From an uncultured Lachnospiraceae bacterium (GTDB taxonomy: Bacteria > Bacillota > Clostridia > Lachnospirales > Lachnospiraceae), in NCBI GenBank assembly GCA_910586125.1, contig CAJUHP010000003.1:117843-181842 (forward strand): a stretch of DNA of 64,000 nt, read 5' to 3'. Positions 60,242 to 64,000 of the stretch are shown piece by piece. Under the pieces are notes generated by a model. That model was not told the origin of the DNA and searched no databases. It saw only the letters and a program-made list of their open reading frames with translations. Both the position numbers and the translations under genes were made by a program. How positions within the stretch are numbered: position 1 is the first letter of the stretch; every line of letters begins with the position of its first letter.

Positions 60242-62305
60242 ATGCAAAATCAAAAGAAGAATATTCTGATTGTTGATGATTCAGAAATGAACCGGTCGAT
60301 TCTGGCGGATATGCTGGGAGACGAATACGAGGTAATTGAGGCAGAAAACGGCATAGAAGCGGTAGCTGTAATTCAAAAGATGGGGGCGGAGATTGATCTG
60401 GTCCTGCTTGACATTGTCATGCCGGAGATGGACGGATTCGGTGTTCTGATGGAGATGAACAAGGACAACTGGATCGAAGAAATTCCCGTCATTATGATTT
60501 CTGCGGAGAGCGCACCGGCGCGCATCGAGCGGGCTTACGAGCTGGGGGTGACAGATTTCATCAGCCGTCCGTTCGACGAACTGATTGTGAGGCGCCGGGT
60601 GGTGAATACCATTCTTCTGTATGCCAAACAGAAGAAGCTGATCGGTCTGGTCGCGGATCAGATCTATGAAAAAGAGCAGCAGAGCAGTCTGATGATTGAT
60701 GTTCTGAGTCATATTGTGGAATTTCGTAACGGCGAGAGCGGCATGCACGTCCTGCATGTTCGGACCTTGACGGAGATGCTTCTGCGTTGTCTGGTCCGCA
60801 AGACAAACGAGTATCAGCTTTCGCATTCCGATATTGCATTGATCAGCACGGCTTCCGCTCTTCACGATATCGGAAAGATCGCCATTCCCAGTGAGATCCT
60901 GAATAAACCGGGGAAACTGACCAACGAGGAATTTGCGGTGATGAAAACGCATTCCGAGGTCGGCGCGACCATGTTAAAGGATCTGCCGATGTACAAAAAC
61001 GAACCGCTGGTCAAATACGCCTATGAGATCTGCCGCTGGCATCATGAGCGCTACGACGGACGAGGCTATCCGGACGGTCTGGTAGGAGACGATATTCCCA
61101 TTTCGGCTCAGATTGTGGCTTTGGCGGACGTCTACGATGCCCTGACCAGCGAGCGTGTCTACAAAAAAGCCTTTTCTCATGAGACGGCGGTGCAGATGAT
61201 TCTGGAGGGACAGTGCGGAACATTCAATCCGCTTGTGATGGAATGCCTGCGGGATATGGCGGATCAGGTTCAAAAAGAATTGAACGGCAATGTGGCGGCC
61301 ATCATGAACGAACGCAAAATGCGCAATGTGGCGGAAGAGCTGCGTCAGCACGAAGAGCTTACGACTTCCGAGCGGACGCTGCGCCTGCTGGAGCATGAGC
61401 GGATGAAATACAGCTTTTTTGCCGATATGTCCCAGGAGATTCAGTTTGAGTACACGATATCGCCGCCGATGGTGACGATATCGGCTTGGGGAGCGCAGAA
61501 AATGGGTCTGGACGAGATCATCCGCGATCCGCTTGACAATGAGAAAGTTCTTTCCCTGTTCAAAAAAGAGGATCTTCAGGGACTGTCTGACGCGCTGCAC
61601 AGCACCACGCCGGAGAATCCCATTGTCACCTATGATTTTCAGATGAATATAAACGGTGAAAAACGGTGGACACGAATTCTCAGCCGGGCTACCTGGTCTT
61701 CCGACGAACCGCCCCGCTACACAGGAGCCATCGGGAAAGCCCAGGACATTCATGAGGAGCGCATGAAGATGGCGACGCTGGAGCAGATGGCCTTTCATGA
61801 TTCCCTGACAGGACTTTTGAACCATGCCCACGCGAGACAGAAAATTAAGGAGCGCCTGGAGCAGAGGCCCAGCAGTCAGTTTGCGCTGGCTATTCTGGAT
61901 ATGGACCGATTCAAGCAGGCCAACGATACCTACGGGCATTTGTTTGGAGACCGTGTTCTGATCTATCTGGCTTCCCGCATGCGCAAAATTGTGCGGAGCG
62001 GCGATATTGTAGCCAGAGTCGGCGGAGACGAATTCATGATCTTTATGGAATACCGCAGCCATATCGAATCCGGCATTCACCGCGTCTTTAACGCTTTGCT
62101 GGGAGAATACCGGGGCTTCCCGATTTCGGTCAGCATGGGAGTCGCCACCACCGATCAAGTGGGCCTCGTCTATGAAGATCTGTTCCATGCGGCGGATCAG
62201 GCGCTTTACGAGGTAAAACGAAACGGAAAAGGCTGTTTCCGTTTCTATGACAGCGCGATTCAGGAGACAAATTCAGTGATTTCACCGATTGACAGCGATC
62301 AGTGA
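60242..62305 (+). CDS. Response regulator with HD-GYP and GGDEF domains (c-di-GMP turnover)
   Basis: A 687-residue protein. Its receiver domain (1-125) has phospho-acceptor D57, but the conserved Lys is Arg (R109 in SRPFD). An HD-GYP domain (about 150-340) has HDIGK (H208, D209) and HHERYDGRGYP (G275-Y276-P277), the phosphodiesterase signature. A PAS-like region (about 390-500) follows, then a GGDEF domain with intact GGDEF (594-598) and an upstream RSGD, the RxxD inhibitory site. It can in principle both make and degrade cyclic di-GMP. The start at 60242 follows AGGAGG. No sensor kinase is adjacent. Confidence 0.92.
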   Translation: MQNQKKNILIVDDSEMNRSILADMLGDEYEVIEAENGIEAVAVIQKMGAEIDLVLLDIVMPEMDGFGVLMEMNKDNWIEEIPVIMISAESAPARIERAYELGVTDFISRPFDELIVRRRVVNTILLYAKQKKLIGLVADQIYEKEQQSSLMIDVLSHIVEFRNGESGMHVLHVRTLTEMLLRCLVRKTNEYQLSHSDIALISTASALHDIGKIAIPSEILNKPGKLTNEEFAVMKTHSEVGATMLKDLPMYKNEPLVKYAYEICRWHHERYDGRGYPDGLVGDDIPISAQIVALADVYDALTSERVYKKAFSHETAVQMILEGQCGTFNPLVMECLRDMADQVQKELNGNVAAIMNERKMRNVAEELRQHEELTTSERTLRLLEHERMKYSFFADMSQEIQFEYTISPPMVTISAWGAQKMGLDEIIRDPLDNEKVLSLFKKEDLQGLSDALHSTTPENPIVTYDFQMNINGEKRWTRILSRATWSSDEPPRYTGAIGKAQDIHEERMKMATLEQMAFHDSLTGLLNHAHARQKIKERLEQRPSSQFALAILDMDRFKQANDTYGHLFGDRVLIYLASRMRKIVRSGDIVARVGGDEFMIFMEYRSHIESGIHRVFNALLGEYRGFPISVSMGVATTDQVGLVYEDLFHAADQALYEVKRNGKGCFRFYDSAIQETNSVISPIDSDQ

Positions 62306-62325
62306 AAAAAAGAAAACGTTGAAAA

Positions 62326-62372
62326 CAAGGGATTTCGGCAGTTAGATACTGACGGAATCCCTTGCTTGTTTG
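62326..62372 (+). terminator. Terminator after the c-di-GMP regulator
   Basis: CAAGGGATT.C (from 62326) pairs with G.AATCCCTTG (to 62364), with an inner CAGT/ACTG pair; T-rich sequence follows. It ends 26 bases before the insertion element. Confidence 0.75.
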
Positions 62373-62504
62373 TGTCACAGTAAAAAATAAACCACCGGCT
62401 ATGCCGGTGAGTCCCCAACTGCTTTAGCTATAAGAAAAAAACCTCCCATGGTATGATAGATATGGGTTTGCCAACCATAAAAACATACATAGGAGGTATC
62501 CAAA

Positions 62505-62981
62505 ATGGATAATAACAGTTTAGCGCATACCAAGTGGGAATGCAAGTATCATTTAGTGTTTGCCCCAAAGTACAGAAGGCAGATTATATATGGAAAGATT
62601 AAGGCAGATGTGGCACAGATACTGAGTACGCTGTGCAAGAGGAAAGGAATCGAAAGAATAGAAGCAGAGTGCTGTAAGGATCATGTGCATATGCTGGTAA
62701 GGATTCCACCCAAGTACAGTGTGTCGGAAATTATGGGGTATCTGAAAGGGAAAAGCTCGCTGATGATATTCGAACGACATGCAAACCTGAAGTATAAATA
62801 TGGGAACCGACATTTCTGGTGCAGGGGGTATTATGTGGATACGGTGGGAAAGAACACCAAGCGGATTCAGGAGTACATTGCAAACCAGCTGAAAGAGGAT
62901 CACGAAGCGGACCAGATGACCCTAAACGAGTATATCGACCCGTTCACGGGTGAGCCGGTACAAAAAGGCAGTAAGAAGTAA
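62505..62981 (+). CDS. tnpA: IS200/IS605-family transposase TnpA
   Basis: A 158-residue HUH single-strand transposase. The HUH metal motif is H60-V-H62 in KDHVHMLVRIPP, and the nucleophile is probably Y124 in RIQEYIANQ. It opens with HTKWECKYHLVFAPKYRR, typical of the family. The length is complete, so the gene appears intact. It starts behind AGGAGG. The enzyme excises and inserts the element as single-stranded DNA. Confidence 0.95.
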   Translation: MDNNSLAHTKWECKYHLVFAPKYRRQIIYGKIKADVAQILSTLCKRKGIERIEAECCKDHVHMLVRIPPKYSVSEIMGYLKGKSSLMIFERHANLKYKYGNRHFWCRGYYVDTVGKNTKRIQEYIANQLKEDHEADQMTLNEYIDPFTGEPVQKGSKK

Positions 62982-62983
62982 AG

Positions 62984-63153
62984 CCCCTGAAAGGGGAAGC
63001 CAGTGAAGAAAGCCATTGTAAAAGGCTTTTAAAGCTGGCAGGAAGTAGGAGGCAGTAAAAAAGCCCTTTAGGGCAAGCCTGAGAAAGAAGTGCGGTTGGC
63101 AGATCCATCGGGCGCCTTCCGGGCGCAAGTCGGTAAAAGCCCCTTATAGGGGC
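62984..63153 (+). repeat. Array of hairpins between tnpA and the right end
   Basis: Five short hairpins follow one another: CCCC-TGAAA-GGGG (62984-62996), AAAGCC/GGCTTT (63009-63029), GCCCTTTAGGGC (63063-63074), GCGCC-TTCC-GGCGC region (63112-63126) and GCCCC-TTATA-GGGGC (63139-63153). The right-end hairpin is the sixth. None has a T-run. The block has no coding potential and makes up about a fifth of the element. Confidence 0.65.
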
Positions 63154-63234
63154 AGTGCAAGCCACCGGCTAAGCCGGTGGTCTTGACTTTTTGCCGTTAT
63201 CTGATGTGGAAAATAACCATTTTTATGGCACGAG

Positions 63235-63711
63235 TCAGCGACTTTTTTCAAAGGCAGCATAGTCCTCTGCCAATTCTTCGGGAACCAGCTCTTTAGGAAT
63301 GTCGGCCCAGTTGATCTCGGAGCGCTCGACGAGAGAGACGTAGACGACGTTAGGCATACATACGATGGGAATCATGGTAGGCGGGGTAATAACGCCTTGG
63401 TAGACGCAGACCTGATCCGGACAGGAGGCGTTTTGCATGGATACGCCGCCGTCTTCGATATGCAGGATATTTTCTCCCTTGGAATAAATATTGCGGAAGG
63501 TGTAGTCGCCGTCTGCTGTCAGAGGAAGCAGTTGTTCGACGCGGTTGTTGACTTCGACCTGTACGTAATAGGTGGGGACGCTGTCGTTAGGAATGGATTT
63601 CTGGGATTGAAACCAGTAGAAGGCATAGAGGCTGAGTCCGATTACGGCAAGGGCGGCTAATAGGAGAAGATCGTATTTGCGGTTATTTTTTTTTTGCGAG
63701 GTTGGAGTCAT
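63235..63711 (-). CDS. NusG domain II-containing protein
   Basis: A 158-residue protein with one N-terminal membrane anchor (about residues 20-40, after a Lys/Asn-rich start) and an extracytoplasmic domain that fits the NusG_II pattern: YYVQVEVNNRVEQLLPLTADGDYTF, then ILHIEDGGVSMQNASCPDQVCVYQGVI and PIVCMPNVVYVSLV. The CPDQVC and C positions are typical. In clostridia such genes often neighbour Gx transporter or FMN/redox-membrane genes; none is seen here. The start was set at 63711, behind AAAGGA; an ATG five codons upstream lacks a site. Function unknown. Confidence 0.78.
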   Translation of the reverse strand: MTPTSQKKNNRKYDLLLLAALAVIGLSLYAFYWFQSQKSIPNDSVPTYYVQVEVNNRVEQLLPLTADGDYTFRNIYSKGENILHIEDGGVSMQNASCPDQVCVYQGVITPPTMIPIVCMPNVVYVSLVERSEINWADIPKELVPEELAEDYAAFEKSR

Positions 63712-63738
63712 AGGTGATCCTTTCATATCTGTTATGAC

Positions 63739-63810
63739 GCCCGGATATCCCTGTGCGGGTGCTGTGTTTCGGAGCTAAGAAACGCTAAGTCCGCACAGGG
63801 ATATCCGGGC
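63739..63810. repeat. Perfect 20-bp inverted repeat (72-base hairpin)
   Basis: Bases 63739-63758 are the exact reverse complement of 63791-63810. The 32-base loop contains a second pair, GTTTC/GAAAC. The structure lies in the 5' leader of the NusG-II gene, ending 27 bases before its ATG, and has no T-run on the minus strand. Confidence 0.8.
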
Positions 63811-63835
63811 TGTTTGCACCAGCGGGGCTTTAGAT

Positions 63836-63864
63836 ATTATAATGGGTTGGCGTTTGTTATTCAA
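63836..63864 (-). promoter_or_regulatory. Promoter of the NusG-II gene
   Basis: On the minus strand TTGAAT (63864-63859) and TATAAT (63841-63836) with a 17-base spacer. The transcript would begin with the 72-base hairpin. The remaining bases to 64000 are AT-rich and hold no gene that I can support. Confidence 0.7.
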
Positions 63865-64000
63865 TAGATTTTTTTATTTTTTTGGAAAGGGGGTCTTACT
63901 GCATAAATTTGAGGTACCATGTAGATTGCAGGCTTGTCTTTTAAATGAGACTGTTTCAAAGTTTGTGTAAAGTCGAAAAACTGATATAAGATATGTTGTT

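Larger units (their letters stand above)
62391..63185 (+). mobile_element. IS200-type insertion sequence, about 0.8 kb
   Basis: The element is bounded by two near-identical hairpins: left CACCGGC-TAT-GCCGGTG (62393-62409) and right CCACCGGC-TAA-GCCGGTGG (63162-63180). Such subterminal hairpins are recognised by the Y1 transposases of IS200/IS605 elements, which lack terminal inverted repeats and target duplications. It encodes only TnpA; no TnpB/IscB-type gene is present. A hairpin (TATGG/CCATA, 62461-62481) in the leader resembles the anti-readthrough structure of IS200. The exact cleavage sites cannot be fixed without an empty-site sequence. Confidence 0.85.

Noticed and set aside
1..64000. 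CRISPR array, prophage, toxin-antitoxin or restriction-modification system
   Set aside because: No regularly spaced repeats and no recognisable genes of those kinds were found on either strand.

Overview
The window looks like chromosome from an anaerobic, endospore-forming member of the Clostridia, most likely Lachnospiraceae-like. The evidence is gene content: mcsA-mcsB-clpC-radA, rny, addB-addA, an ADP-ribose pyrophosphatase - spoIIM - xerD cluster, a dimeric-type glycyl-tRNA synthetase, a 1422-residue 2-hydroxyacyl-CoA dehydratase activase-like protein, [4Fe-4S] oxidoreductases and a radical-SAM activase. GC content is moderate and Shine-Dalgarno sites (AGGAGG type) are strong. There is no prophage, CRISPR array or rRNA/tRNA gene that I could see; the only intact mobile element is an IS200-type insertion near the right end.

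Layout. 1-4.1 kb: end of a membrane protein gene, then a heterodimeric ABC exporter behind a short leader ORF and two hairpins (a transcription attenuator). 4.1-5.8 kb: GNAT acetyltransferase and MFS transporter. 5.8-6.2 kb: a promoter with a short terminated transcript, then a second promoter. 6.2-13.7 kb: a glycan-handling block without signal peptides (GH20, GH18, a large transglutaminase/PNGase-like protein, a CBM9-like protein on the opposite strand) and a decayed sulfatase. 13.7-18 kb: the dehydratase-activase protein. 18.2-22.6 kb: rhomboid-like membrane protein, pyruvate kinase, FMN-binding-like protein, serine hydroxymethyltransferase. 22.7-30.2 kb: cadherin-like surface protein, then the stress operon mcsA-mcsB-clpC-(136-aa protein)-radA with no ctsR. 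30.2-38.2 kb: RNase Y, a guanine riboswitch with its purine permease, a short ORF with terminator, flotillin, Nudix hydrolase, SpoIIM and a truncated XerD. 38.4-46 kb: DAHP synthase, aldo/keto reductase, M18 aminopeptidase, NagA, a PflA-like radical-SAM protein, an isomerase remnant and a ROK fructokinase. 46-60 kb: AddB, AddA, M16C peptidase, Era, RecO, a lipoprotein and glycyl-tRNA synthetase. 60.2-64 kb: a REC-HD-GYP-GGDEF regulator, the IS200-type element and a NusG-domain-II protein preceded by a large hairpin.

How the parts may work together. GH20, GH18 and the PNGase-like protein form one co-oriented block and would act in the cytoplasm on GlcNAc-containing glycans or glycopeptides; NagA at 42.5 kb could feed released GlcNAc-6-phosphate into central metabolism. 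McsA/McsB/ClpC form the protein-arginine-phosphorylation quality-control system of Firmicutes, but McsB here departs from the family at several active-site positions. The most interesting items are the attenuator of the ABC exporter, the cytoplasmic glycan block, the divergent McsB, the second short-ORF/terminator unit at 33.8 kb, the degenerate XerD with an adjacent inverted repeat, the hairpin-rich IS200-type element, and the 20-bp perfect inverted repeat at 63.7 kb. All family comparisons are from memory, since no search could be run.
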